A DNA stretch of 11,443 bases, from positions 1-11,443 of the forward strand of contig JAUPUA010000069.1 of assembly GCA_030917805.1 (NCBI GenBank). The letters run 5' to 3'. The notes under the pieces are model-generated. The model was not told the origin of the DNA. It did not search any database and saw nothing but the letters and a program-made list of their open reading frames with translations. The translations under genes and the position numbers were made by a program. This document shows, piece after piece, positions 1 to 7,132 of the stretch (its first letter is position 1; the number at the start of each line of letters is the position of its first letter). Source of the DNA: Patescibacteria group bacterium. GTDB taxonomy: Bacteria > Patescibacteriota > Saccharimonadia > Saccharimonadales > HK-STAS-PATE-42.

Positions 1-146
1 GTCTTGATAACCGGACAGACGAGGAGCTATTGAAGCTAGAAGATCACTTTGCTACTATGTCCAGAAAAGTCACCGGAGAGAAGCTGCAGCGGCGCAAGAG
101 ATCCGGCAAGTCGAAACGCCACTTCTTTAAAAAGGAGTCAGCCTAA
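1..146 (+). CDS. 3' end of an upstream protein (possibly low-affinity iron permease family)
   Basis: The frame starting at base 3 is open from the left edge to a TAA at 144-146, giving the last 47 residues of a protein. The piece begins LDNRTDEELLKLEDHF and ends in a strongly basic, lysine- and arginine-rich tail. The acidic helix with an NRTDEEL-type start resembles, from memory, the cytoplasmic C-terminal end of the low-affinity iron permease family (small membrane proteins), but the membrane part lies outside the window, so this is a guess. The stop is 3 bases before the next ATG. The purine-rich AAGGAG at 132-137, inside the last codons of this gene, can serve as a ribosome binding site for the downstream protease, suggesting the two are translated from one message. 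Confidence 0.6.
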   Translation, partial: LDNRTDEELLKLEDHFATMSRKVTGEKLQRRKRSGKSKRHFFKKESA

Positions 147-149
147 GAT

Positions 150-2483
150 ATGGCTAAAATTAAAAGAAAGAGTCCATCACGCTCCAAGCTTAGCGCTAAA
201 CCAAAGAGTGGGGAGCGGAAGTTGCCCACTCTTTCTCCTCCAGCCGTTAAGGCACATCACGCCAAAGCATACAGAAAACGCCACTACGGACTGCTGGGTA
301 TATCTCTGCTCTCTGCAGCACTTCTTTTGTTTACATTGACTTCAAATAGAATCGCCAATTCAAACGCATCAAAAAGCGCCAAGAACTTAATCTCAGATCT
401 ATTTAACACCAGCTCCCAAACCAGCAGCAACAGGGCCTCGGTTAGTTCTACCCACGGGTTTAGCTTACAATATGACACCCAGACGCTCTATGCAAGCGCG
501 GTAGATTCGGTAACCGGTGAACTATTCATAGGTGAAGAGCTCACTACCAACAGAGGTTATACCTCTATCAGGCTCGGGCAGACTCTGTCTTCTAAATCCT
601 CTACGGTTGAACCTGGCTCCATCAATATTCAGTATTATCCAACTAAGAAGGCCACCGAGTTTAAAGGCCTATCCCAAATAGAAAGAGATCTAATCGCTCC
701 ATCTAATAAGAACTTCACCATTCAAAGTTCAGAAACTACGCAGCTCGCGGGTCAACCTTTCCTAATGTCCAATTGGCAGAGTAAGCCACAGACTGGAGTA
801 GCCTCAAACTTTAATGCCAAGTTTATATCCTATTCCGGACTCATCAATGGTAGCCCAATGACGATCACTCTAAACCAGGGTCTAACTGCAGACTCTGCCT
901 CCTCTGCTCCACTAAACGAAGTACTAAACTCATTAACATTCTCAGAACCAGAAGAATCATCACAGGTAAGTTCATTAGCCCCAGCTAATCATGATCTCAG
1001 TATCTTTGATCGGCTCACCTTTACATCTCCAGCTAGTGCCGCTACGGTCCCCCCTCCACCTAGCTCATCAGAAAAGATTAGCACATATTATGGACCGGCA
1101 GTGGTAAAAATCTACAATATCTTCTGCATGGATATCTCTAGGTCAGGACAAACGTACCTACAGAATATTTGTAAGGGTGCTACAGGTAGTGGCTTTATGG
1201 TCGGTGGAGGTGGCTACATCGCAACCAACGGACACGTAGCCGTAAATAACCCCCTAGAACTCGTCATAGAAAACGCTTTCTCGAAGTATGATGAAGGGGA
1301 CCTCAGTTACTTTAATGATTTAGTTCGAGAGTCTGGGCTAAATGAATCAGATCTTCTAGGCGCTAAAGACGATAAAGAAAAGATCACGATTATGCTGGAT
1401 AAATTCTATTCAATACCAGCTACCACCTTCTTGGCTACAAACAACGTAGAAAACCTCTTGGTTGGTCTTGGTGAGAAGCAACCAGATATTGAAGAACTTA
1501 TCTCTCTAACTGAAGCAAGGCAAAAGTACCCAGAGCAGGACACTATCAAGCAGGCAGAACTGAAGGCTCAAGATTACCGAGCATTCGATGGCATATCTGG
1601 TGGTGCCTTTAAATCATCAGACGTAGCCCTTATTAAAATAAATGGAGATAAATTTCCATCAGTTAAGCTTGGCAATATTAGCAGCCTAACACAAGGTAGT
1701 GGACTTAGCATTATCGGCTTCCCAGGGGCTGCCGGCACAAACGGCCTAGTTGAATCTACCCAAAGTAGAGCAACCTTAACATCGGGCAAAGTCTCGTCTA
1801 TTAAAAGTGCCAGCGGAAGTTCAAACCAACTGATAGAAACAGATGCCACTATCGGGCATGGTAATAGTGGCGGACCAGCTTTTAACGATGCCGGCGAAGT
1901 AGTGGGCATCGCAACCTACACTATAGACGGGTCGGGCGACGGCGATGGAGTGTTCAATTATGTCCGAGATGTCGCCGATCTTAGTTCGCTCGCCTCTAAA
2001 AGCTCATTAGATCTAACTTCTATTAGTCCAACTCAGCAATCCTGGGAAGAGGGTGTAAATCTCTTCTACCAGGCTCGCTACTCTAAGGCATTAAAAAGCT
2101 TTACTAAAGTAAAAGAGCTTTACCCAGAGCATCCTAAGGTAGCTCAGTTTACGGCTCTTGCTGAGCAAAGAATTGCATCTGGCGAAGAGGTTAAGGACTT
2201 TCCGTTCATTCTTGTCGGGGCCTTCCTGATTGGTATGGTCATTGTCGCCCTGGTCTCAGTATTCTTGATAATCCGTCACAAAAAAGCCCACACCATTTAC
2301 AATACTCAGCTGGCTCAGCCTTCTACGACTAGTCTAGCCCCCTCACCACCAATACCTGCGCCAGGAGTCCTTTTGGAAGCGTCTCCCTTAATCCCTTCAA
2401 CGCCCCCGGTTTCGCTACCTTCACAACCAAATCCAACTGTTCCAACACCTCCAGTTCCTCCTCAAGAACCACCAAGTCTGTAG
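150..2483 (+). CDS. Membrane-tethered trypsin-like (S1C/Deg-type) serine protease with TPR-like segment and proline-rich tail
   Basis: This 777-residue protein is a predicted extracytoplasmic serine protease. A basic N-terminus (1-45) precedes one membrane helix (about 47-65). An outer domain of about 200 residues with no family I recognise and a Ser/Pro linker (about 290-308) follow. The chymotrypsin fold spans about 312-620. The catalytic triad is visible: His362 in TNGHVA, Asp491 in SDVALIKI and Ser573 in GNSGGP. About 128 residues separate His and Asp, because a charged insertion of roughly 110 residues (370-480) sits there. Cys326 and Cys341 could form a disulfide. Residues 631-676 look like a TPR helix pair. 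A second helix (685-708) followed by RHKK puts the proline-rich tail (720-777) in the cytoplasm. No PDZ domain is seen. The start follows AAGGAG with 12-base spacing. Substrates are unknown; surface protein processing or quality control is inferred. Confidence 0.85.
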   Translation: MAKIKRKSPSRSKLSAKPKSGERKLPTLSPPAVKAHHAKAYRKRHYGLLGISLLSAALLLFTLTSNRIANSNASKSAKNLISDLFNTSSQTSSNRASVSSTHGFSLQYDTQTLYASAVDSVTGELFIGEELTTNRGYTSIRLGQTLSSKSSTVEPGSINIQYYPTKKATEFKGLSQIERDLIAPSNKNFTIQSSETTQLAGQPFLMSNWQSKPQTGVASNFNAKFISYSGLINGSPMTITLNQGLTADSASSAPLNEVLNSLTFSEPEESSQVSSLAPANHDLSIFDRLTFTSPASAATVPPPPSSSEKISTYYGPAVVKIYNIFCMDISRSGQTYLQNICKGATGSGFMVGGGGYIATNGHVAVNNPLELVIENAFSKYDEGDLSYFNDLVRESGLNESDLLGAKDDKEKITIMLDKFYSIPATTFLATNNVENLLVGLGEKQPDIEELISLTEARQKYPEQDTIKQAELKAQDYRAFDGISGGAFKSSDVALIKINGDKFPSVKLGNISSLTQGSGLSIIGFPGAAGTNGLVESTQSRATLTSGKVSSIKSASGSSNQLIETDATIGHGNSGGPAFNDAGEVVGIATYTIDGSGDGDGVFNYVRDVADLSSLASKSSLDLTSISPTQQSWEEGVNLFYQARYSKALKSFTKVKELYPEHPKVAQFTALAEQRIASGEEVKDFPFILVGAFLIGMVIVALVSVFLIIRHKKAHTIYNTQLAQPSTTSLAPSPPIPAPGVLLEASPLIPSTPPVSLPSQPNPTVPTPPVPPQEPPSL

Positions 2484-2504
2484 GCCTAGTCTGTTAATTA
2501 ATCT

Positions 2505-3290
2505 TTACCTTACTATCTCAGCAAGCTCCCAATAGTTCTCAAATACTTGCCTCATCATATTTGCATAGGCTTTGTTATGGATTTCCGTCCCAACCTTTTG
2601 ATCATCACGCCAGTGGTATACGCCAACTGTATCGTTATATATAGCAATCTGCTGCTCCAGGTTTATAGTATCTTCACTTATGTGCCTCCTATTAAAGTTC
2701 TCATAAAACTTTGGGTTAGACGTAAACTTAATTGGCTTCTTACCGTGATTATTGATCTCTCTAATCTTGTAGTCAACATCCAGAGTCTTTTGGCGATGTG
2801 CTTCTGCCCATCTTTTAGAACCAACCAAATCCTCTAAGGTTCCGCTGCCAAAAACTAATATCTCACCCTTGGTCTTAAGTTCGTTCCAAAGCATCTGTTT
2901 CATTCCCGCCACACCTTCGTAGGTACTAACACTAAACTTAAGATCTTCAGCGGTTCTGTTGAATATTCCGTCTAAAGAGGGAAGCAGCTCATTCAAGACA
3001 GCACGCTTGTTCTTAAGTTCCTGCTCTTTTGACACAAGATTGACCTCAAGGTTCTTCGGCTCAGAGGCAGAAAGAAGTTTACCACTATCTAGCTGTTCAG
3101 TCTTTACTAGGCTCAACTTCTCTAGATCGTCTGCAATACGGTAAATCTTAGTTCTGTTCACGCCAGTTTTTCTAGCAAGCTCCAAGTGAGATAGAGGTTT
3201 TTCTAAAAGCGCTAGATAGACTTTTGCCTCATCAGTAGAAAGCCCATACGCCGTTAGATACTTCTTTATATCGTTTTTGTTGTTCAACAT
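2505..3290 (-). CDS. TrmB-family transcriptional regulator
   Basis: This 261-residue protein has the TrmB layout. An N-terminal winged helix-turn-helix (about 5-65) has the typical sequence of an alpha-helical start ending in YGLSTDEAKVYLALL and a recognition helix around GVNRTKIYR. A coiled linker (about 82-108) and a C-terminal region follow; the latter resembles the phospholipase D-like domain of these regulators, with YEGVAGMKQMLWNEL near 124-138. The frame stays open to 3356, but the extra 22 residues would cover the promoter region and look non-coding, so I start at the ATG at 3288-3290. No Shine-Dalgarno sequence is evident. The gene is divergent from the 3362-6439 cluster, which makes it the likely local regulator, perhaps sensing a metabolite. 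It converges on the protease gene with a 21-base gap and no obvious terminator hairpin. Confidence 0.85.
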   Translation of the reverse strand: MLNNKNDIKKYLTAYGLSTDEAKVYLALLEKPLSHLELARKTGVNRTKIYRIADDLEKLSLVKTEQLDSGKLLSASEPKNLEVNLVSKEQELKNKRAVLNELLPSLDGIFNRTAEDLKFSVSTYEGVAGMKQMLWNELKTKGEILVFGSGTLEDLVGSKRWAEAHRQKTLDVDYKIREINNHGKKPIKFTSNPKFYENFNRRHISEDTINLEQQIAIYNDTVGVYHWRDDQKVGTEIHNKAYANMMRQVFENYWELAEIVR

Positions 3291-3307
3291 AGTGAACAGT
3301 TTATCAT
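3280..3307 (+). promoter_or_regulatory. Possible promoter for the 3362-6439 cluster
   Basis: TTGTTC (3280-3285), a 16-base spacer and TATCAT (3302-3307) make a moderate sigma-70-type match. The transcript would begin near 3314 and have a leader of nearly 50 bases. The inverted repeat at 3281-3298 lies across the -35 and spacer, as expected for a repressor site. Other hexamers nearby, such as TAATAT at 3327-3332, lack a partner -35. Confidence 0.35.
3281..3298. promoter_or_regulatory. Inverted repeat, candidate TrmB operator
   Basis: TGTTCA and TGAACA form perfect 6-base arms around a 6-base spacer (ACATAG). The repeat spans the start codon of the TrmB-family gene on the minus strand. It also covers most of the -35 hexamer and the spacer of a possible plus-strand promoter for the 3362 gene. 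That position suits a site through which the regulator represses itself and the divergent cluster. The binding role is inferred from position and symmetry only. Confidence 0.45.
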
Positions 3308-3327
3308 ATCTGACAACAAAATGCAAT

Positions 3328-3356
3328 AATATACAACCATAGTAGAGATTAACCAA
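3328..3356 (-). promoter_or_regulatory. Possible promoter for the TrmB-family gene
   Basis: Read on the minus strand, TTGGTT (3351-3356), a 17-base spacer and TATATT (3328-3333) form a reasonable sigma-70-type promoter. Transcription would start near 3321, about 30 bases before the chosen ATG at 3290. It would lie inside the longer open frame, supporting the shorter start. Confidence 0.4.
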
Positions 3357-3361
3357 ACAAT

Positions 3362-4177
3362 ATGAAGAGCAGTAACGAACGCAGGATTGAAAGAGTAAGA
3401 GATCTGGTGCAAGATGATGCTGCTAAGATTAGATCTGCACTAAAAGCCGGCCCTCTAGCTGCCAGCACAAAAATTGATGAGGCTAGCAGAAGAATCAAAG
3501 AAGCCGTCGATATAGATACTGTGCGGGCGTTATTGGAGTTCACAAGAGAATCTGGCAATAACTTTACACATAGGTTCGATTGGCTAAACAGTAACAGAAC
3601 CCTCATTCCAGGGTATGTCGGTGCGGTAGAGTATGGCTTCCATTCTGGTAAAGTGGGAGGCTTATACCTCTGGGCCCCTGGTGGAGAGGTAATTGAAGAC
3701 AGCCCCGTCCAGGCACGGGTCGGTGATGATTTTCATATAGCCAGTATGGCACTCGGTAAAGGGGTCTATCGTGCACCTAGCTTCTGGTTCCTTAGAGGCC
3801 AACTTGAGGAATCGGACAGGCTATTCGGTGCCAGCCAGCCAACCGCACCAGTGAGATGGGCTGAGATGATAGGAAGAGACGAGCCCTTCACAGAAGGGTG
3901 GAAGAAGGAAGTAGTTAGTAGTCCTGGGGCAACTTATGGCTCATCGGGGTTCTTGCCAGGCGCCCAATTATTGGGCGAGATTATGCTAGATCCAGAGCTG
4001 GCTAGGCATATCGATCCCGAGTTCCCAGCAAGTGGGGCCATGGATGAGCTAATAATAGAGAGGTCTCTTAGCGGCCATCATATGTTCGGGGGAGGCCCCC
4101 TTAGCCATCCTGCGATTGAGTTTATTACCGGCACCTATCTACCTGAGCTCATAGGAGCTGGACGAAACATTAACTAA
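3362..4177 (+). CDS. Uncharacterised soluble protein, first gene of the TrmB-adjacent cluster
   Basis: I do not recognise this 271-residue protein. It has no signal peptide or membrane helix, so it is probably cytoplasmic. The first 65 residues are charged and helix-forming. The centre (about 83-200) is rich in Gly, aromatic residues and turns, for example YVGAVEYGFHSGKVGG (85-100), LYLWAPGGEV (101-110) and YRAPSFWFLRG (136-146). This suggests a beta-rich or mixed fold. Conspicuous potential ligand residues are His125, His239, His240 and His249, the last three in SGHHMFGGGPLSHP (237-250). The protein ends RNIN. The ATG is the first in frame and has no clear Shine-Dalgarno sequence, only GAGA well upstream. 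It is separated by 18 bases from the next gene and lies divergent to the TrmB-family regulator, so it is likely the promoter-proximal gene of a regulated operon. No function is proposed. Confidence 0.8.
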   Translation: MKSSNERRIERVRDLVQDDAAKIRSALKAGPLAASTKIDEASRRIKEAVDIDTVRALLEFTRESGNNFTHRFDWLNSNRTLIPGYVGAVEYGFHSGKVGGLYLWAPGGEVIEDSPVQARVGDDFHIASMALGKGVYRAPSFWFLRGQLEESDRLFGASQPTAPVRWAEMIGRDEPFTEGWKKEVVSSPGATYGSSGFLPGAQLLGEIMLDPELARHIDPEFPASGAMDELIIERSLSGHHMFGGGPLSHPAIEFITGTYLPELIGAGRNIN

Positions 4178-4181
4178 ACAC

Positions 4182-4189
4182 AGAAAGGA
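4182..4189 (+). promoter_or_regulatory. Shine-Dalgarno sequence of the 4196 gene
   Basis: AGAAAGGA lies 6 bases before the ATG at 4196 in the short gap after the preceding stop. It is the best ribosome binding site in the window and shows that the organism uses Shine-Dalgarno initiation at least inside operons, in contrast to the many starts here without one. Confidence 0.7.
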
Positions 4190-4195
4190 ATAATT

Positions 4196-5044
4196 ATGTC
4201 AGAAACAGCAACGAGTAGAACAGAGAAGTTAATTCTAGGCGATCTACCTAGGGTTTTCGAAGGTACATCGACCGAAAGATGGGAGGCTGTTGCCGAGCTA
4301 CGAGCTAAGGCCGAGGAGATAGCTGGGGATAATGTTGATGAGAATTTCATAAGAGAACTGGCTATCTATAACTCAGGTAGATATGGCTTAGATTGCTTTG
4401 AGGCTGACAAGGTGTTTGGGGTAGTAAGAAAACCTGCAGGAGGAAGCCTAGCGGCTATGCACTCACCTTCACATAGGGTGTGGCTAGGTACTGGCGCATG
4501 TTTAGCCACTACTACCGATGGTGAGGTTGTTCACTATATCAATAGACCAGGAGAGGTTGAAGAGCGCTATGGTTCAGCATTGCCCTACATCCTAGACAAA
4601 TTAGCTTGGCTCGCTATAGCAAGAGACATCAAGGGACATAGGCAAGTACATTCTGGAGAAGGGTACAGATATGTTGCAAATAGATTGAATAGAATAGGTC
4701 GCAGGGGCACGCATCCTCATATTGGCTCAATAGCAGCTAACCCAGAAGGTTTATTTGGGGTTAGAGAAGATATGCCTGTACTTTTAGCTAGTGCAAGCGG
4801 TACGCTGCCATCCGATTTTCACGACTTTATGTACGAAGCGCACATGCCATCTCTTAGAGAACGCGCAAACATAGATCGCGAGGCAGGCTTATTTGATGGC
4901 TACGAAAGAAATAAACGAGCCGGCATTTATGATATCGCTTTTGCTGAAATGATCTGCGAAGCTCTTTACGGAAGACAAGTGAACGACCAAATGCTCAGCC
5001 TTTTCGATGTCCCAGGACACTTTGCTGACGTTGATATAAACTAA
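4196..5044 (+). CDS. Uncharacterised soluble protein, second gene of the TrmB-adjacent cluster
   Basis: I do not recognise this 282-residue protein. It has no signal peptide or clear membrane helix. The N-terminal 65 residues are helix-forming and rich in Glu and Ala. A glycine-containing stretch at 79-102 (KPAGGSLAAMHSPSHRVWLG followed by TGAC) and two His-rich turns, GHRQVHSG (147-154) and RRGTHPHIGS (169-178), are candidate ligand or active-site segments, as is PSDFHDFMYEAHMP (205-218). The many histidines could bind metal, but no known metal motif is complete. Like its neighbour it ends in -IN, which alone does not show kinship. The start is fixed by a good Shine-Dalgarno sequence. It is 18 bases after the preceding gene and 22 bases before the Ldh2-family gene, so all three are likely co-transcribed. 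No function is proposed. Confidence 0.8.
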   Translation: MSETATSRTEKLILGDLPRVFEGTSTERWEAVAELRAKAEEIAGDNVDENFIRELAIYNSGRYGLDCFEADKVFGVVRKPAGGSLAAMHSPSHRVWLGTGACLATTTDGEVVHYINRPGEVEERYGSALPYILDKLAWLAIARDIKGHRQVHSGEGYRYVANRLNRIGRRGTHPHIGSIAANPEGLFGVREDMPVLLASASGTLPSDFHDFMYEAHMPSLRERANIDREAGLFDGYERNKRAGIYDIAFAEMICEALYGRQVNDQMLSLFDVPGHFADVDIN

Positions 5045-5066
5045 ATCTGCTAAACTTAAGCTTAAT

Positions 5067-6038
5067 ATGTTGGTTAAGGTAGATTGGCTTAAAGAAAAGA
5101 CCGAGGCAATACTCAAAGATTTTTCATCCTCTGATCAAGAGTCTATATTTAACGCACTTCTTTGGGCAGAATCAACCGGAAAGCACACTCAGGGTTTCTT
5201 GAAGCTTGCTGGTACAGAGCCGATACAGAGTATCAAAGCAACATCTAAGATTAAAATAAAGAATAAGAAGTGTGTCTCTAGGGTGGACGGAGGAGGCAAT
5301 CCCTCTGTGGTTGCAACCGAGAGAGCTTTAGCAGAGGCAATCTCCAACGCCAAGAAACATGGTGTTGGGATTGCCACACTTAACAACACCTTTAGCTCCA
5401 ACGCCACACAATCCTACTACCTCTATAAAGCAGCCAAAAAAGACCTTATCTGCTTAATGATGAGCCGCTCCCCTGCGGTACAGACTGGTTTTGGTAGTAT
5501 AGATCCACTTTTTGGAACAAACCCTTTCGGGCTTTCATTCCCGACCAAAGATGAGCCACTCTTCTTTGATTACACTACTGCTTCAATGACCTTCTATGGT
5601 TTGATTCTGGCCAGTATAAAAGGAGAGAGACTCCCCGCAGATGTTGCACTGGATAAGGATGGCGATCCTACTTTTAACCCAAATAGTGCGATAAAGGGCG
5701 CGATGAGATCTTTCGACAGTAATCACAAGTCTGACTCTCTTGCACTAATGGTTGAAACTCTTGCAGGGCCATTAGCTGGAGCTGCTTTTGCAGATACCTC
5801 ACTAGAGACTTCTTACGGGACATTCATATTATGTATGGATCCTGACGTTTTTACCGGTGCTAAAAGGTTTAAATCGGATATGTCTGAGATGTTAAAAAGA
5901 ATAAATAACTCAAGAACGGAGTACGGGAAGAGTATTCGTCTACCGTCTACTCAGGCATTAGAGAAGTGGGGATTTACCCAGAATACAGGTCTGGTAGACG
6001 TGGATGAGGCAGTGCTAAGGGAGGTAGACTTCTTATGA
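5067..6038 (+). CDS. Divergent Ldh2 (malate/L-lactate dehydrogenase, YlbC/AllD type) family protein
   Basis: The 323-residue protein matches the Ldh2 NAD(P)H-dependent oxidoreductase family along its length. Family marks are VDGGG (73-77), GTNPFGLSFP (150-159), the FDYTTAS segment (167-173; family DMATS), ALDKDGDPTFNP (194-205), LALMVETLAGPLAGAAF (225-241) and RLPSTQALE (291-299). Known members reduce 2-oxo acids or cyclic imino acids, or oxidise 2-hydroxy acids such as ureidoglycolate. The usual early GxxSHG motif here reads GKHTQG (38-43), so its His is Gln42. The NS.HFG-type His of the next conserved block is also absent (NNTFSSNATQSYY, 106-118), while the later Lys in HKSDSLA (221) remains. 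Activity may be altered or lost. No Shine-Dalgarno sequence is seen. The stop is UGA, overlapping the next start as ATGA. Confidence 0.85.
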   Translation: MLVKVDWLKEKTEAILKDFSSSDQESIFNALLWAESTGKHTQGFLKLAGTEPIQSIKATSKIKIKNKKCVSRVDGGGNPSVVATERALAEAISNAKKHGVGIATLNNTFSSNATQSYYLYKAAKKDLICLMMSRSPAVQTGFGSIDPLFGTNPFGLSFPTKDEPLFFDYTTASMTFYGLILASIKGERLPADVALDKDGDPTFNPNSAIKGAMRSFDSNHKSDSLALMVETLAGPLAGAAFADTSLETSYGTFILCMDPDVFTGAKRFKSDMSEMLKRINNSRTEYGKSIRLPSTQALEKWGFTQNTGLVDVDEAVLREVDFL

Positions 6039-6439
6039 CTTACGATATCTTCAAGTTCTCGGGTCTACACAGGGCTTTAGGTATTCCCCTGATTACTTAT
6101 AAGGGTGAACGGGATAACTTAAAAGACCTAAACATCTCCACACACATAAGAGAACTCTATGGGGCTAGGCCAGAGCTTAAATCCGGAGAGTACCATATTG
6201 TATATATCTGGACGCTTAAAGATTATGTCATGACGGATGTATGGGTATTCAGGCAGAACACATGGAACGAAAACCTAGGACAGAATCTTGGTGCAATCTA
6301 CGTTTACTCCGGCAAGTCAAAGATTGATTATGCTGAGCTTGGTTCGGACCGAACAGTTCTAACGTCTGGTAAAGAGATGCAACTTTTGCAGGAATGCAAC
6401 TTCGATATTGACGAGTACTTAAGGGCAGAGAGAGAATAG
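6035..6439 (+). CDS. Uncharacterised 134-residue protein translationally coupled to the Ldh2-like gene
   Basis: I do not recognise this small soluble protein. It has no membrane helix or signal peptide. It is rich in aromatic residues, with predicted beta strands such as YHIVYIWTL (53-61) and TDVWVFRQ (67-74), and ends in a charged helix (residues 113-134). The ATG overlaps the TGA of the Ldh2-like gene as ATGA, so the two are very likely translated together and may work together, for example as an enzyme and a small partner or ligand-binding protein (inference). It is the last gene of the cluster: 15 bases later lies the 3' end of tRNA-Ala on the opposite strand. I see no clear terminator hairpin between them. 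Confidence 0.75.
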   Translation: MTYDIFKFSGLHRALGIPLITYKGERDNLKDLNISTHIRELYGARPELKSGEYHIVYIWTLKDYVMTDVWVFRQNTWNENLGQNLGAIYVYSGKSKIDYAELGSDRTVLTSGKEMQLLQECNFDIDEYLRAERE

Positions 6440-6454
6440 GCAATTATAATATCT

Positions 6455-6531
6455 TGGTGGAGTATAACGGATTCGAACCGTTGACCTCTTCACTGCCAGC
6501 GAAGCGCTCTAACCAACTGAGCTAATACCCC
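6455..6531 (-). tRNA. tRNA-Ala (anticodon GGC)
   Basis: On the minus strand a complete 77-base cloverleaf can be drawn. The acceptor stem is GGGGTAT/ATACTCC. The anticodon stem CTTCG/TGAAG encloses the loop CTGGCAG with anticodon GGC, and the T arm carries TTCGAAT. The 3' CCA is encoded. The G3-U70 wobble pair, the classic alanine identity mark, is present. It lies 22 bases after the grpE stop and probably ends that transcription unit. Confidence 0.95.
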
Positions 6532-6553
6532 AACCTACTTGATTATACCGCCG

Positions 6554-7045
6554 TTAGCGTCTAACCACAACCATGCTGTGGCGCAGGATCTCATCACCAA
6601 GTCTGTAACCTGCCTGCATCTCTTTGGTGACTACATCTTTTTCGCCATCACTTTCATCCACAGAGATTGCCTCGTGCAAGTTCTCGTCAAATCTCTTTCC
6701 CTCGGCCTCAATCTTTTCCAAACCAATCTTTTCAAGCGATTTTTTAAGTTTAATCAGTACGGCAGACATTCCTTCCGCAGTTTTATCCAGCTTTTCATTA
6801 GAACTTAACTCCAGGGCTTTTTCAGCAGCATCTAGTGTTGGCAATAATTCTTTTACAATCTGTGCCTTGTAGTAAGAGGCCCACTTTAGCTTATCTGCCT
6901 CGGCACGCCTGCTTAAATTCTGCGCATCGGCACGCTCTCTTTGCAAAGCCTCAGTTAGCTCTTTAATTTTAAGCTCAAGTTCAGAGGCACCATTTTTTGA
7001 ATCCTCTTTTTTGATCTTAATTTCTTTTTTATCTTCTTTCTTCAT
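6554..7045 (-). CDS. grpE: GrpE, nucleotide exchange factor of DnaK
   Basis: GrpE drives ADP release from the Hsp70 chaperone DnaK in the cytoplasm. The 163-residue protein has the family layout: a lysine-rich, disordered start, a long coiled-coil helix (about 20-60), then the four-helix bundle with LLPTLDAAEKAL, and a C-terminal beta domain with the FDENLHEAI and GYRLGDEILRHSMVVV marks. The frame opens 2 codons earlier at a TTG (7051), but I choose the ATG at 7045. No Shine-Dalgarno sequence is present. The ATG lies only 10 bases after the encoded CCA of tRNA-Val, and the stop lies 22 bases before tRNA-Ala on the same strand, so processing of the flanking tRNAs may set both ends of the mRNA. 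dnaK and dnaJ are not in the window. Confidence 0.95.
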   Translation of the reverse strand: MKKEDKKEIKIKKEDSKNGASELELKIKELTEALQRERADAQNLSRRAEADKLKWASYYKAQIVKELLPTLDAAEKALELSSNEKLDKTAEGMSAVLIKLKKSLEKIGLEKIEAEGKRFDENLHEAISVDESDGEKDVVTKEMQAGYRLGDEILRHSMVVVRR

Positions 7046-7055
7046 AATCAATTAT

Positions 7056-7132
7056 TGGTGGGTGATGAGGGGCTCGAACCCCCGACCCCCTCGGTGTAAA
7101 CGAGGTGCTCTAGCCAACTGAGCTAATCACCC
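7056..7132 (-). tRNA. tRNA-Val (anticodon UAC)
   Basis: The minus strand gives a 77-base cloverleaf with acceptor stem GGGTGAT/ATCACCC, anticodon stem CCTCG/CGAGG and loop TTTACAC (anticodon TAC). The T arm holds TTCGAGC and CCA is encoded. It is placed 10 bases before grpE. The 122 bases between it and tRNA-Glu hold no gene; on the minus strand a weak TAGAAT (-10-like) occurs about 25 bases before it, so a second promoter is possible but unproven. Confidence 0.95.

Noticed and set aside
3291..3356. N-terminal extension of the TrmB-family protein
   Set aside because: The extra 22 residues do not resemble the start of the family, and the stretch holds a plausible promoter for the gene itself. 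The ATG at 3290 begins right before the winged helix domain.
3362..5044. The 3362 and 4196 proteins as paralogues, since both are of similar length and end in -IN
   Set aside because: I could not align their interiors by eye; the shared two-residue end is too little.
5067..6439. UGA read as glycine, as in some CPR lineages, fusing the Ldh2-like gene with downstream sequence
   Set aside because: The Ldh2-like protein ends at its family's normal length, and the downstream protein is coherent in another frame with a classic ATGA overlap.
7046..7051. TTG start of GrpE two codons upstream
   Set aside because: It would leave only four bases after the tRNA-Val CCA and has no supporting site. The ATG at 7045 is simpler.
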